Shown here piece by piece: positions 1 to 8,760 of a DNA stretch of 45,366 nucleotides. The stretch is from Fluviicola sp. GTDB taxonomy: Bacteria; Bacteroidota; Bacteroidia; Flavobacteriales_D; Crocinitomicaceae. Numbering within the stretch: the first letter of the stretch is position 1; each line of letters opens with the position of its first letter. The translations under genes and the position numbers were made by a program. The notes beneath the pieces were generated by a model. The model did no database searches, had not been told where the DNA came from, and saw only the letters and a program-made list of their open reading frames with translations. The stretch covers positions 1 to 45,366 of the forward strand of contig JAGOAZ010000018.1 in the NCBI GenBank assembly GCA_017983675.1, written 5' to 3'.

Positions 1-612
1 AGTCCTGAAATGCTAACTGTTTCGAAGCTAAATAGCATTGGATTGTTTGAACAAGAACAAGATTTCATTAGTGGTCAAAACGGTGAGATTTACCGTTTAT
101 TCTTAACAAATGACCGCTTACATTCCATTCAGAAAAAATATCCAAACGTACGATTAGTGAAATACAGAGAACAACAGTATTCAGATACGTTGAAAGCTGG
201 AAAAAAACCATCGTATGAAAACATGTATATGAACCTTTCAAATTTCCCGAAAGATCCAGCAATCAACAATACGGTTTCTGATTTTACGCGATTTATAGTT
301 CCGAAGAAAGGTGTTCGAATAAAAATTAACAACGAAAATATCGCTTGGTACCGTCGGATCATTACTGCATACGAAGGACATACATTGAAAGAAACGTCAA
401 CTGGTATTTTTATAGATGGAAAAAAAGCAACGACGTATCAGTTCAAAATGAATTATTATTGGTTGATGGGAGATAACCGTAATAATTCTGCTGACTCACG
501 CGTTTGGGGATTTGTACCAGAAGATCATGTTGTCGGTCGTGCTTCAATTGTTTGGTTTTCGACTGGATCATTTGGAATTAGATGGGAACGCGTTTTCAAG
601 TGGATCAAGTAA
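1..612 (+). CDS. lepB: Signal peptidase I, C-terminal part (5' end outside window)
   Basis: This is the C-terminal 204 codons of a type I signal peptidase, which cleaves signal peptides from exported proteins on the outer face of the inner membrane. The frame is open to base 1, so the ATG at 10 is internal. The conserved box [11 protein letters not shown] followed by [13 protein letters not shown] (about nt 469-545) is the family's C-terminal signature. The catalytic Ser and Lys boxes lie upstream of the window. The long segment before the GDN box fits the enlarged Bacteroidota form. The 3' end overlaps the following WbqC-family gene by 31 bp, and lepB followed by wbqC is a common order in this phylum. 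Confidence 0.93.
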   Translation, partial: SPEMLTVSKLNSIGLFEQEQDFISGQNGEIYRLFLTNDRLHSIQKKYPNVRLVKYREQQYSDTLKAGKKPSYENMYMNLSNFPKDPAINNTVSDFTRFIVPKKGVRIKINNENIAWYRRIITAYEGHTLKETSTGIFIDGKKATTYQFKMNYYWLMGDNRNNSADSRVWGFVPEDHVVGRASIVWFSTGSFGIRWERVFKWIK

Positions 613-1208
613 CAACTGCATTTCCTTTAGCTACGTTTGGTAATATCTCTTATTTCCAACATCTATTGGGTGCAACTAACATTGTATTTGAACAACACGA
701 ACATTTTCCAAAGCAAACGCTTCGAAATCGCTATGAAATAAAAGCAGCAAATGGTCGCATGCGACTTACGATTCCCGTTATAAAACCTTCCGGTTCAAAA
801 ACGTTGACAAAAGACATTCGTATTTCAAACAAAGAAAATTGGCAACAAATTCATTGGAGAAGTTTGCAAGCGGCTTATTCTGCTGCACCCTATTTTGAAC
901 ATTATCGATCAGATATTGAACAGTTGATTTTTGCACAAGAAGAATTCCTAGTTGACTTTAATTTAAAAGCAATTGACTTTTTTATACGCACTTGGAATTT
1001 GCCAATTTCATTCAATTTATCCGACGATTATCATCATTTTTCTGAAAAAGATTATCGAAATGTCGATTTTGAACAAATAATTGAAAAAAATTGTAAAAAT
1101 TATATTCAAGTTTTATTTGATAAAAGTGACACGTTTGTAACTAATTTGTCGCTAATTGATTTACTTTTTTGCGAAGGTCCAATGGGGAGAAATATTTTAA
1201 CAAAATAA
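582..1208 (+). CDS. WbqC family protein
   Basis: This 208-aa protein matches the WbqC family, named for a gene in O-antigen loci, whose exact reaction is not settled. Recognisable parts are the opening [13 protein letters not shown], the [13 protein letters not shown] segment and the [11 protein letters not shown] strand. The length is normal for the family. The ATG at 582 lies inside lepB in another frame. A GTG at 600 would place the start nearer the usual family N-terminus and is an alternative. The overlap implies co-transcription with lepB and possibly translational coupling. The gene is followed by a T-rich stretch and the candidate small-RNA locus. Confidence 0.88.
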   Translation: MGTRFQVDQVTTAFPLATFGNISYFQHLLGATNIVFEQHEHFPKQTLRNRYEIKAANGRMRLTIPVIKPSGSKTLTKDIRISNKENWQQIHWRSLQAAYSAAPYFEHYRSDIEQLIFAQEEFLVDFNLKAIDFFIRTWNLPISFNLSDDYHHFSEKDYRNVDFEQIIEKNCKNYIQVLFDKSDTFVTNLSLIDLLFCEGPMGRNILTK

Positions 1209-1229
1209 TCCGTTTTTTTTTATTTAAAA

Positions 1230-1260
1230 TTTGTTTGAATAATAAAATGAATTATATTTG
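1230..1260 (+). promoter_or_regulatory. Bacteroidota-type promoter in the intergenic region after the WbqC gene
   Basis: TTTG (1230-1233), a 19-nt spacer and TATATTTG (1253-1260) match the Bacteroidota sigma consensus TTTG-N19-TAnnTTTG exactly. No plus-strand ORF follows before the convergent gene at 1502-2836. The promoter therefore points at a short transcript of about 75-90 nt ending at the hairpins at 1293-1342. Confidence 0.6.
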
Positions 1261-1266
1261 TACTGA

Positions 1267-1358
1267 TTTAGGTGGTTAGGTTAGGTTGATTAGAAAGAGG
1301 ATTTTGGACGCCCGTCCAGAGTCCTCTTTCGCTTTTATAGCGATTTTGTGTTTTTTTT
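1267..1358 (+). ncRNA. Candidate small structured RNA (predicted)
   Basis: Between the promoter and a T-run at 1351-1358 is a non-coding stretch with strong structure. GAAAGAGGA (1293-1301) pairs perfectly with TCCTCTTTC (1322-1330) and encloses a nested GGAC/GTCC stem. It is followed by a short CGCT/AGCG hairpin (1330-1342) and the T-run. The 5' part carries a repeated GGTTAGGTTAGG motif. Promoter, about 25 single-stranded nt, hairpin and T-tract is the usual layout of an independent bacterial sRNA. I do not recognise the family. The alternative is just a terminator for the upstream lepB-wbqC unit with a fortuitous promoter. Confidence 0.4.
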
Positions 1359-1360
1359 AG

Positions 1361-1402
1361 GGTCAAGCTATAGCTTTACCACTAATTACCAGGGTAAATA
1401 TA
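1361..1402 (+). repeat. 42-bp double-palindrome repeat, copy 1
   Basis: The unit contains two dyads: AAGCT-TA-AGCTT, then TTACC-AG-GGTAA. It shares the frame GGTCAAGCT..AGCTTTACCAC..TTACC..GGTAA with copies at 1440-1482 and 13342-13383. The dyad arms are kept while their 2-bp centres vary. All copies lie in intergenic DNA after gene 3' ends. It resembles a REP-type element; no RAYT transposase is in the window. Confidence 0.7.
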
Positions 1403-1439
1403 TTTTTCTTTCAAAAAGTATTTTAATAGTCGAATTTTT

Positions 1440-1482
1440 GGTCAATCGGCAGCTTTACCACAATTTACCCGGGTAAGTAAAT
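1440..1482 (+). repeat. 42-bp double-palindrome repeat, copy 2
   Basis: This second copy is in the same orientation, 37 bp after copy 1. The 3' dyad is TTACC-CG-GGTAA, perfect and extended. The first dyad has degenerated (CGGCAGCTTT). The pair forms a tandem doublet in the convergent region before the stop of the gene at 1502-2836. Confidence 0.7.
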
Positions 1483-1501
1483 AATTGTATTCGGATCAAA
1501 A

Positions 1502-2836
1502 CTATTTTACCCCCAGAAATCGTTCTTTGTACAAAAACTTTTTTTGTGCAGTTTCAAAAGGTCGGTACGTATAATAAACCTGATTATTCCGAACTAATAC
1601 TTTATCTGCATAGCGAAAAGTTAGCGGGATTTTTTCTGCTAATTTCCCTGTCCGATAATCAAAACGTTTGATCGATATCCAGCCTGCATTATCAAACAAT
1701 AAATACAATTGTCCCGTCTCTTGGTCTTGTAAAATTTGTTTCTTCCACCCTGTTTGTTTTGCTTGTAAATGATGGTAAATTGGCAATGAATCAAGTAGAT
1801 CTCCATTTCGAGAATAGCGAAATAACCAATTTTTATAATGATCAAATACCAATACCGTGTCATTGACTACAAAAAGCGGAGCGTATAATTGTTTGTAATA
1901 AATTGATTGCGTAAAATAATTTGCACCTACCCAAATTTCAGCATCAATCCCTGTTTCATTTTCTTTTTCCTTTGCCCATAATTTTGTTCGGATATCCGCC
2001 CATTTGTATTCGGAACGATACAACTCCATCATTAACTTATCCTCGATTTTTACAATCTTTTTATACGTTTCATCCCATTGATCAAAAGAATAATAGTCGA
2101 AAGCTGGATAATTCGGATTGAAATTGGAGAAATAATACTTACTCACCGTTGTGTCAACAATTGGAGCAAGATACGTCATGAAATAACTTTTATCCAATTG
2201 TTGAATGGCAATACTTTCAGGAGTTGTAATTATACCGAAAACATTGTTTTCAGTGATTACATGCGGATGTCCTTTGAAGTCCCGAATTAATTCCGTTCCC
2301 TTCGCTGGCAATTCTAATTGATTCACAATTTCCTGACCATCATACACCAACAATTCAGTTTCCTTGCGCATGTTTTTCGGATAAGTCAGCAACAACAAAT
2401 TGCCATCTTTCAAAAATTCAAAATCATGTACTGAAAGGCGTTTCGATTGAAAAACAGTATCTGGTTTCCCAAAAGGTTTAATGATTACTTCTGCTATGTC
2501 ATTGAACTTAACAAGGTTCATTTTTAGTTTCAAACGAAATGTATCTTTCATTGTTCCGCTAAATAGCATTGCTGAAACAGGAGTTACTAATTCATAAAAG
2601 GGATGCTCAATGTTAAAAGTAACTGAATCAGTTGTTGGTACCATTTGAAGTATTTCTCCTTTTGAAGAAGTGAAAAAAGTTGAACTTATTTTGTTATTGA
2701 ACTTTACTGAAATCTGAGCATTTGGTATGCCTTCTTTGGTAAATTGATCGATAACTTGAACTGAAACAACCGTTTGAGCAACCGATTTCAGAATAACACA
2801 AGCAGCAAAAACAGCGAATAATACAAACCTTTTCAT
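1502..2836 (-). CDS. Secreted protein of unknown function with N-terminal carboxypeptidase-regulatory-like domain
   Basis: This 444-aa protein has a clear signal peptide (MKRFVLFAVFAACVILKSVAQ). Residues about 22-110 read like an Ig-fold carboxypeptidase-regulatory or SusC-N-like domain (VIDQFTKEGIPNAQISVKF). The remainder is beta-rich with recurring strand-turn patterns such as LYLLFDNAG and VLVRNNQVYYTY, suggesting a beta-propeller. No catalytic motif or type IX sorting tail is recognised. It is probably periplasmic or surface-exposed. It is monocistronic, convergent with lepB-wbqC, and lies downstream of the ilvE terminator. Confidence 0.75.
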   Translation of the reverse strand: MKRFVLFAVFAACVILKSVAQTVVSVQVIDQFTKEGIPNAQISVKFNNKISSTFFTSSKGEILQMVPTTDSVTFNIEHPFYELVTPVSAMLFSGTMKDTFRLKLKMNLVKFNDIAEVIIKPFGKPDTVFQSKRLSVHDFEFLKDGNLLLLTYPKNMRKETELLVYDGQEIVNQLELPAKGTELIRDFKGHPHVITENNVFGIITTPESIAIQQLDKSYFMTYLAPIVDTTVSKYYFSNFNPNYPAFDYYSFDQWDETYKKIVKIEDKLMMELYRSEYKWADIRTKLWAKEKENETGIDAEIWVGANYFTQSIYYKQLYAPLFVVNDTVLVFDHYKNWLFRYSRNGDLLDSLPIYHHLQAKQTGWKKQILQDQETGQLYLLFDNAGWISIKRFDYRTGKLAEKIPLTFRYADKVLVRNNQVYYTYRPFETAQKKFLYKERFLGVK

Positions 2837-2880
2837 ACGAACCCTTTCAGTAGAAGATGAAAAACAAATAAATTTCCATA

Positions 2881-2907
2881 AAAAAAGAGAGAATTTCTTC
2901 TCTCTTG
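2881..2907 (-). terminator. Rho-independent terminator of ilvE
   Basis: On the minus strand, AAGAGAGAA and TTCTCTCTT (plus-strand arms 2886-2894 and 2899-2907) form a perfect 9-bp stem with a 4-nt loop. A run of seven T (2887-2881) follows. It lies 22 bp past the ilvE stop. Confidence 0.85.
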
Positions 2908-2928
2908 CTTATTATTTGAATTACTTAA

Positions 2929-3996
2929 TTAAACTTTAAAAGCCCAGTTAAATGGATCTGCTACAACGCCAGCTTTTAAATCATCTAGATAAGCATGTAA
3001 CTTCAATGAAAAAGTACGTGTTTCAATTGCAGGCAAAACCAAGTCTCCACCGCGGTAACCAATTTTTGCAATGTGCGCAATTGTTGCAGCTGTTCCAGCT
3101 CCAAAAGCTTCTGTCAATGTTCCATTAGCTGAAGCATCAACCAATTCTTGAACAGTAACTTTACGCTCTTCAACTGGCATTCCCCAATGTTGCGCTAATT
3201 CTACAACCGAACGTTTTGTAACACCTCTTAAAATAGTGTCAGAATCTTCTGAAGGAGTTATCAATTTTCCATCGATAACAAACATCACATTCATTGTGCC
3301 TGATTCTTCAACATATTGATGCGTTTTACCATCGGTCCATAGCAACTGGTGATAACCTCTTTGTTGTCCAGCTCTTGCCGGAAATAAAGAAGCGCCATAA
3401 TTTCCTGCTGTTTTAGCACGACCAACTCCACCTTCCGATGCACGTGTATAATATTCTTCAATCAACACATTAACTGGTTCGTTGTAATACGCACCAACTG
3501 GACAAGTGAAAATCATGAATTTATACGTTTCAGAAGGTTTGATTCCTATAAACTCATCTGTTGCGAATAAGAATGGACGAATGTATAACGAATATCCTTC
3601 TTTTGAAGGAATCCAATTTTTCTCAATTTCTACCAATTTGCGCACAAGTTCAACAAAAAGTTCTTCAGGAATTGTCGGCATGCACATGCGCTCACACGAT
3701 TCAATAAATCGTTTTGCGTTCATATCAGGACGGAAAATAACTAAATCTCCATTCACTGAACGATTTGCTTTCATTCCTTCAAAAATCGACTGGCCATAAT
3801 GGATAGCAGACATTGCGGGGTGCATTGGAATGGGTGCAAACGGAACAATTTCGGCATCTTGCCATGCGCCGTCTCTGTAATCCATTACTAACATATGATC
3901 TGAAAAAACTTTTCCAAACGGTAAATTTTCCCAATCAACAGTGGTAATCTTTGAAACTTCGCAAGGAGTTACCTTTATAGTTGTGTTATTGTTCAT
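2929..3996 (-). CDS. ilvE: Branched-chain amino-acid aminotransferase
   Basis: This 355-aa fold-type IV PLP enzyme transfers the amino group between glutamate and the keto acids of Leu, Ile and Val in the cytoplasm. The family motifs are intact: the N-terminal MHPAMSAIHYGQSIFEGMKA, the PLP-lysine region GRAKTAGNYGASL (Lys near residue 196), EESGTMNVMFV, and the C-terminal TEAFGAGTAATI. The length is normal for the long bacterial and eukaryote-like BCAT subgroup. The gene is transcribed alone, divergently from recQ across a 169-bp gap, and ends at a strong terminator. No leader peptide or T-box-like structure was seen upstream. Confidence 0.95.
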   Translation of the reverse strand: MNNNTTIKVTPCEVSKITTVDWENLPFGKVFSDHMLVMDYRDGAWQDAEIVPFAPIPMHPAMSAIHYGQSIFEGMKANRSVNGDLVIFRPDMNAKRFIESCERMCMPTIPEELFVELVRKLVEIEKNWIPSKEGYSLYIRPFLFATDEFIGIKPSETYKFMIFTCPVGAYYNEPVNVLIEEYYTRASEGGVGRAKTAGNYGASLFPARAGQQRGYHQLLWTDGKTHQYVEESGTMNVMFVIDGKLITPSEDSDTILRGVTKRSVVELAQHWGMPVEERKVTVQELVDASANGTLTEAFGAGTAATIAHIAKIGYRGGDLVLPAIETRTFSLKLHAYLDDLKAGVVADPFNWAFKV

Positions 3997-4153
3997 ATCG
4001 ATTAAAAGTTGTGCGAATATAGGAATTTTCTAGAAGTTAATCTTATTCTTTCCGTTGAAGATAATGATTTTAATAGGTTTTAACACAATTTTAAATACTG
4101 TTAATCCTACTTTAATAAACGAATGCTTTCCAATCAATTTAGCAATGAATGAT

Positions 4154-4161
4154 TAACTTTG
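4154..4161 (+). promoter_or_regulatory. Promoter -7 box of recQ
   Basis: TAACTTTG fits the Bacteroidota -7 consensus TAnnTTTG and ends 4 bp before the recQ ATG. The mRNA would start at or near the start codon (leaderless or very short leader). No good TTTG -33 box lies at 19-21 nt. Confidence 0.4.
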
Positions 4162-4165
4162 TAAC

Positions 4166-6052
4166 ATGCAGAAAAGCAAAGAAATATTACATCGTGTTTG
4201 GGGATATGACACTTTCCGTCCCTTACAAGAAGATATTGTCGATGCTGCAATCTATGGAAAAGATGTCTTAGCATTGCTTCCTACTGGTGGTGGAAAGTCA
4301 ATTTGTTTTCAAGTACCTGGAATTGCCCGAGATGGTATTTGCATTGTGATTTCCCCATTAATTGCATTAATGGAAGATCAGGTACAACAATTACAAAAAA
4401 GAGGCATCAAAGCAAAAGCATTGACAAGTGGTATGTCGTTTCGAGAAATTGACATCACTCTTGACAATGCCAAATTTGGCGGAATTGAGTTTCTATATGT
4501 TTCACCTGAACGAATCCAAACGCGCTTGTTTCAAGAACGCGTCAAGCAAATGAATGTCGGTCTGTTCGTTGTTGATGAAGCACACTGTATTTCGGAGTGG
4601 GGACATGATTTCAGACCTTCTTACAAACAGATCAGTTTACTCCGAGAAATTCATCCTGAAGTTCCATTAATGGCCGTTACGGCGACTGCCACCAAACAAG
4701 TTGTTTCCGATATCGTTTCTTCGTTGCATTTGAAAAATGTTCAGTTTTTTGAAGCGCCGTTTGAACGTACCAATGTCAGTTATGAGGTGTATCCAGTTGT
4801 CAATAAATTAAATGCTGTTAAGCGACTTTGTATGCGCAACGATGGAAATGTTGGTATTATCTATTGTCAAACACGAAAAAGTGTAAAAACGGTTCTTCAA
4901 CATTTACTCAGTCATAGTATCAAAGCGAACATGTATCATGGCGGTTTAAATTCCCAACAACGATCACTTGCATTGACAAATTGGATGACAGAGAAAACAC
5001 CAATCATGGTTGCGACGAATGCTTTTGGGATGGGAATTGATAAACCCAATGTCCGATTTGTTACGCATTTTGAATTGCCAAATAATCCTGAAGCATATTT
5101 CCAAGAAGCTGGTCGTGCTGGTCGTGATGGAAACGAGTCACGCACATTTGCTTTTGTTGGCGCAACAGACATCTCTGATTTGAAAGAACGGATTTTAGCT
5201 CAATTTCCGGAAATAGAAACCGTAAAACATATTTACCGCGCACTGTGTAATTATTTAAAAATTGCTATTGGATCTGGAAAAGATGAATCGTATACCATTG
5301 ATTTTTCTGAATTTACAAAACGTTTTCAACTATCCATCGCAACCATTTATCCCGCGTTAAAATTGTTAGAAATGAATGGCAATATTACACTTTCAGAAGA
5401 TGGTTTAAAAGGATCACGACTCAAATTCACGATTGAAAATGCGCATTTATATGCATTCCAATTAAAGAATCCACGAATTGATCCGTTAATTACTACGCTT
5501 GCTCGTATGCATCAGGATTTATTTGACAATTTTTCAGAGATTGATGAATATACGATTTGTCAGCGTTTAAAAATTAGTCAACAAGAATTAGAAAGTCAAC
5601 TTAAATTCCTTGAAGAACGCGGAATTATTGATATTACTTGGCGAACAAACCTACCGCTCATTACGTTTTTACACGAGCGCTTACCCGATGATTATTTAGC
5701 ATTTCAACCTGAGATTTACCTTTTCAGAAAGGAAAAAGCGTTAGAACGCGTTGAGGCAATGAGAAAATATGTTGAAAGCCGACAATGTCGTCAACAATTT
5801 ATTATTCATTATTTTGGACAATCCTCTACACCTTGTGGAAAGTGTGATATCTGTAAAGAAAATAGTGTTTTTTCGAAACATCCACGTCTAGAAATGGAAA
5901 TTTTAGATATCGTTCAAACACCAAAAACATTAGACGAAATAGTTTTGGCTTTTGAAGAAGAATTGACATTGAAAATCAAAAATTTAATCCGCGAATTATT
6001 AGTTGCAGAACGTATTAGTTTTTCGGAGAATAAGTATTCCCTTCCGAAGTAA
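4166..6052 (+). CDS. recQ: ATP-dependent DNA helicase RecQ
   Basis: This 628-aa SF2 helicase unwinds 3'-tailed duplexes in recombination and replication-fork repair. Visible motifs are Walker A TGGGKS near residue 40, DEAHCISEWGHDFRPSY (motif II and the RecQ aromatic-rich loop), TATATK, and motif VI QEAGRAGRDG. The RecQ-C-terminal zinc site is present as Cys residues in SRQCRQQF and CGKCDIC. The usual C-terminal HRDC domain is missing. In its place is a short helical tail of about 50 residues, a form also found in other Bacteroidota. The last 38 bp overlap, tail to tail, the 3' end of the XRE/S24 regulator gene. Confidence 0.95.
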   Translation: MQKSKEILHRVWGYDTFRPLQEDIVDAAIYGKDVLALLPTGGGKSICFQVPGIARDGICIVISPLIALMEDQVQQLQKRGIKAKALTSGMSFREIDITLDNAKFGGIEFLYVSPERIQTRLFQERVKQMNVGLFVVDEAHCISEWGHDFRPSYKQISLLREIHPEVPLMAVTATATKQVVSDIVSSLHLKNVQFFEAPFERTNVSYEVYPVVNKLNAVKRLCMRNDGNVGIIYCQTRKSVKTVLQHLLSHSIKANMYHGGLNSQQRSLALTNWMTEKTPIMVATNAFGMGIDKPNVRFVTHFELPNNPEAYFQEAGRAGRDGNESRTFAFVGATDISDLKERILAQFPEIETVKHIYRALCNYLKIAIGSGKDESYTIDFSEFTKRFQLSIATIYPALKLLEMNGNITLSEDGLKGSRLKFTIENAHLYAFQLKNPRIDPLITTLARMHQDLFDNFSEIDEYTICQRLKISQQELESQLKFLEERGIIDITWRTNLPLITFLHERLPDDYLAFQPEIYLFRKEKALERVEAMRKYVESRQCRQQFIIHYFGQSSTPCGKCDICKENSVFSKHPRLEMEILDIVQTPKTLDEIVLAFEEELTLKIKNLIRELLVAERISFSENKYSLPK

Positions 6053-6842
6053 CCGCACGTTTTAATTCATTTACTTCACGCTGTAATTCTTGAATTGACT
6101 GTGCTAACTGATAATCATCAACACGCATGTTGGGTAGTGTCGGAGAAATATAATTGACAAACTTCCACACTTCTAATATGTCATTCATGTGGACAAAATA
6201 GGGTGCATACATTGGGTTTGTCGAACACAATTCAAAAGATTGCAAGGTTTGCACACAATTATTCACCACTTTAAAAACAATTCCATCTTCTTTTGTGACA
6301 ACAATACATGCAGTACCATTTCTGATCGATGACCAATTTTGAATGTATTCAGCAACAACATAAGATCCTTCATCAACAGGCGGCATGGAGTCTCCTTTTA
6401 TCGGAAACGAACGGTATTTTCTGTTTTTAGATAAGAAAGGTAAACTAAACGTTGGTAGCACTTTCAAGTAATCGGGATCGGCATATCCTGAGGTATATCC
6501 AGCACGTGCTTCTTGCGGAATCATTTCAATTAATTCCTCCTCGTTTTGATCAACAATAGCAGTTAAAACTCTTAGATTTTTCCCATTGATATCGGCATAC
6601 AAACCTGATTGCACTGTAGCCCAATCCGATTCCGTAAAATCAGAAAAATCTTTGGTCAACAACGCATCAATTGGAATTGAAAAATAAGCACTTAATGAAA
6701 CGATCGTATCTATTCCTGGTTCAGCAATGCCATTTTCATAACCAGAATAACTACTTCTCGTCAATCCAAGCGCTGCTGCTACTTCTTCTTGCGATTTTTT
6801 TGCTAATTTTCGCAATAACTTCAAATTATTCCCAACCACCAT
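6015..6842 (-). CDS. XRE-family regulator with LexA/CI-like S24 peptidase domain
   Basis: This 275-aa protein has an N-terminal helix-turn-helix of the XRE type (residues about 4-60, KKSQEEVAAALGLTRSSYSGYENG). Its C-terminal domain is S24-type, with FPIKGDSMPPVDEGS (candidate nucleophile Ser) and a downstream Lys in GIVFKVV. An Ala-Gly pair in the linker (ARAGYTSGY) sits where LexA and CI repressors self-cleave. The C-terminus (IQELQREVNELKRAV) looks coiled-coil. The likely role is a self-cleaving or stress-responsive repressor. It is probably autoregulated, because two near-perfect inverted repeats overlap its promoter. The gene is convergent with recQ and overlaps it by 38 bp. No phage genes are nearby. 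Confidence 0.88.
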   Translation of the reverse strand: MVVGNNLKLLRKLAKKSQEEVAAALGLTRSSYSGYENGIAEPGIDTIVSLSAYFSIPIDALLTKDFSDFTESDWATVQSGLYADINGKNLRVLTAIVDQNEEELIEMIPQEARAGYTSGYADPDYLKVLPTFSLPFLSKNRKYRSFPIKGDSMPPVDEGSYVVAEYIQNWSSIRNGTACIVVTKEDGIVFKVVNNCVQTLQSFELCSTNPMYAPYFVHMNDILEVWKFVNYISPTLPNMRVDDYQLAQSIQELQREVNELKRAVTSEGNTYSPKN

Positions 6843-6843
6843 T

Positions 6844-6889
6844 TGATCAATTTTTAATCAAAAATATGATTAATTTTTAATCTTTTCAA
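6844..6889 (-). promoter_or_regulatory. Promoter with two tandem operators of the XRE/S24 regulator
   Basis: Two 17-bp dyads of form TGATYAA-TTT-TTAATCA lie at 6844-6860 and 6867-6883, 23 bp apart from start to start. Between them is the minus-strand -7 box TATTTTTG (6866-6859). A TTG -33 triplet (6889-6887) follows 20 nt further upstream, inside the flank of the second dyad. The first dyad begins 2 bp before the ATG. Bound repressor would cover both promoter elements, which implies tight autorepression. Confidence 0.7.
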
Positions 6890-6918
6890 GAAAACAATGA
6901 AATTATTTTGAACTTTTT

Positions 6919-7854
6919 TTAATCAGTCGTTGATTCGATCGCTTTTGGTTTCCGCTTTCTACGTCCTTTAAATTGAATAGGCGTTCCTAATTCTTCGGCA
7001 TAAACTTTAGTGAATTTCGCACCAATAAAGATGATTTGAGAGGTATAATACATCCAAACCAACAACACTAAAATGGTTCCTGCAACACCAGCTTTACTTC
7101 CGAAAAAGTAATTTTGTAAATAATATTTTATGACTAACTGACCTAATAATAACAAGATAGCAGTTATTAATCCACCTACAAATGCTGTACGGAACAACAC
7201 AAAACCATCATGAACAAATTTAAAAACCAACGTAAATAATAATCCATTCATAGCTATTGAAAAAACAGTTAATGAACCCGACAAAACAAATTGCTCTATG
7301 CCATTTGGATCATCAAATAATTGATGGCCAATAGACATTAAAAACGTTTCCCCGAAATACATGACCATGATGACAGATGTAAACATTGGCATCAATATAA
7401 TAGACAATAATTTCGAACCGATGGTGTGTTTGATTCGTTTTTTACGATCTGCAATACTGACTTTGATATCGTAAAATTCATTGATACTTGTTCGCAAAGA
7501 TGATAACAAAGCAGAACTAGAAAGTAATAAGGCAAATACACCTACGACATTCATGACAAAATTACTTTTATCAAATTCAGCATTGCGCAAAAAATCGAGA
7601 ATAGCAGCAGAATCTTGCAAGCCAACTTGTTCTTTCAATAATTTATCAATCATCACTAAAATAGCATCTTGACCGACCAGTTGACCAAATGACAACAATG
7701 CTAAATACAATGTTGGAACAAGAGCGAAAATGCCATAATAAGCCAATGCAGCTCCATGAAAAAATGATTGCTCTTGAAAAAACTCAATAATCGTTTTTTT
7801 AATAACCAATAAAAACGCTGAAACTGACAATTTATTTCCGTTGTTTTTTGACAT
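6919..7854 (-). CDS. YihY/BrkB family inner-membrane protein
   Basis: This 311-aa protein shows the YihY/UPF0761 (formerly RNase BN/BrkB) pattern: an N-terminal FFQEQSFFHGAALAYYGIFALVPTLYLAL segment, SSALLSSLRTSINEFYDI, and six predicted membrane spans ending at AGTILVLLVWMYYTSQIIFIGAKFT. The highly basic tail (KGRRKRKPK) is cytoplasmic. The biochemical role of the family is unsettled; the old RNase BN name is not supported. Its start overlaps the 3' end of the ABC ATPase gene by 23 bp, so it is the last gene of a three-gene minus-strand unit. Confidence 0.9.
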   Translation of the reverse strand: MSKNNGNKLSVSAFLLVIKKTIIEFFQEQSFFHGAALAYYGIFALVPTLYLALLSFGQLVGQDAILVMIDKLLKEQVGLQDSAAILDFLRNAEFDKSNFVMNVVGVFALLLSSSALLSSLRTSINEFYDIKVSIADRKKRIKHTIGSKLLSIILMPMFTSVIMVMYFGETFLMSIGHQLFDDPNGIEQFVLSGSLTVFSIAMNGLLFTLVFKFVHDGFVLFRTAFVGGLITAILLLLGQLVIKYYLQNYFFGSKAGVAGTILVLLVWMYYTSQIIFIGAKFTKVYAEELGTPIQFKGRRKRKPKAIESTTD

Positions 7855-8758
7855 CTATTTGAAGTTTTTGAGGCAATTGTTTCGCTGCATACAAAACGAT
7901 TTTTTCTTTATTTTCTGTCACCGCATCGTGTATCCAATAAACTCCTGCAAAGCGCATATTTTTAATCGTTACACCAATTCCATCCTTCGATTTTTTTATA
8001 AATTGATGAGGGCGGAAAAGTGTGTATGCTCCATTAATGTTCAATTGGTTGATTTGACCAAAAAAACGCGCCTCATATAAAGTTGATGGAAAATTATAAA
8101 AATTATAGGGCGTATCGACACGTTTAATTTCTCCTTTTTCAATAAAATAAATTGATTTGGACCATTCCAACACATCTTGACCTTCGTGAGAAACCAATAT
8201 ACACGTCATTTTTCTAACAGCAGCTAATGACTGAATGTAATTTCCGATTTTTTGTTTTAAATGTGCATCTAAATGCGCAAACGGCTCATCTAGCAACAAA
8301 ACTTCTGGTTCAACTGCAAGTGCTCGAGCAATAGCCAAGCGTTGTTGTTCACCACCAGACAAAGAAATGGCTTGTTGATTTTTCAAATGACTCAATTCTA
8401 CCAAATCTAACAATTCATTGGTAAACTGATCGCGAACGGTTTTGGGTAAATACAATATTTTTTGCTGGACATTTTCAAGCACAGTGTGATAAATATCAAG
8501 GCCAAAATCTTGATTGACTAATTGAATCGTATCGTGTCCAGGAACTAATTTCTGACTAGGCCCCTTTACTCTTTCCCCATTTAATCGAACTTCTCCAGAA
8601 GTTGGATCTAACAATCCAGCAATAATTTTTAGCAACGAAGATTTTCCGCCTCCGCTTGCACCAACAATTCCAACGATTTCTCCAGCCTTAATTGAAAAGG
8701 ATACAGATGAAAGAATTGGACGGTCGAACTGAAGTTGAATATCTTTAACAACTAACAT
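7832..8758 (-). CDS. ABC transporter ATP-binding protein
   Basis: This 308-aa nucleotide-binding subunit has Walker A GASGGGKSS, signature LSGGEQQRLA and Walker B LLLDEPFAHLDA followed by the switch His in LVSHEGQ. The C-terminal 90 residues past the core resemble the regulatory extension of importer ATPases such as PotA and FbpC (LFRPHQF, then IKNMRFAGVYW). An importer ATPase is therefore more likely than an exporter, but no permease or binding-protein gene is adjacent, so the substrate is unknown. It is preceded by a 2-bp gap to the small acidic protein and followed by the overlapping YihY gene. Confidence 0.88.
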   Translation of the reverse strand: MLVVKDIQLQFDRPILSSVSFSIKAGEIVGIVGASGGGKSSLLKIIAGLLDPTSGEVRLNGERVKGPSQKLVPGHDTIQLVNQDFGLDIYHTVLENVQQKILYLPKTVRDQFTNELLDLVELSHLKNQQAISLSGGEQQRLAIARALAVEPEVLLLDEPFAHLDAHLKQKIGNYIQSLAAVRKMTCILVSHEGQDVLEWSKSIYFIEKGEIKRVDTPYNFYNFPSTLYEARFFGQINQLNINGAYTLFRPHQFIKKSKDGIGVTIKNMRFAGVYWIHDAVTENKEKIVLYAAKQLPQKLQIDVKKQRK

Positions 8759-8760
8759 GC

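Noticed and set aside
7832..8758. Functional link between the ABC ATPase and YihY as one transporter
   Set aside because: YihY proteins are not known ABC permeases. The overlap shows co-transcription but not a complex.
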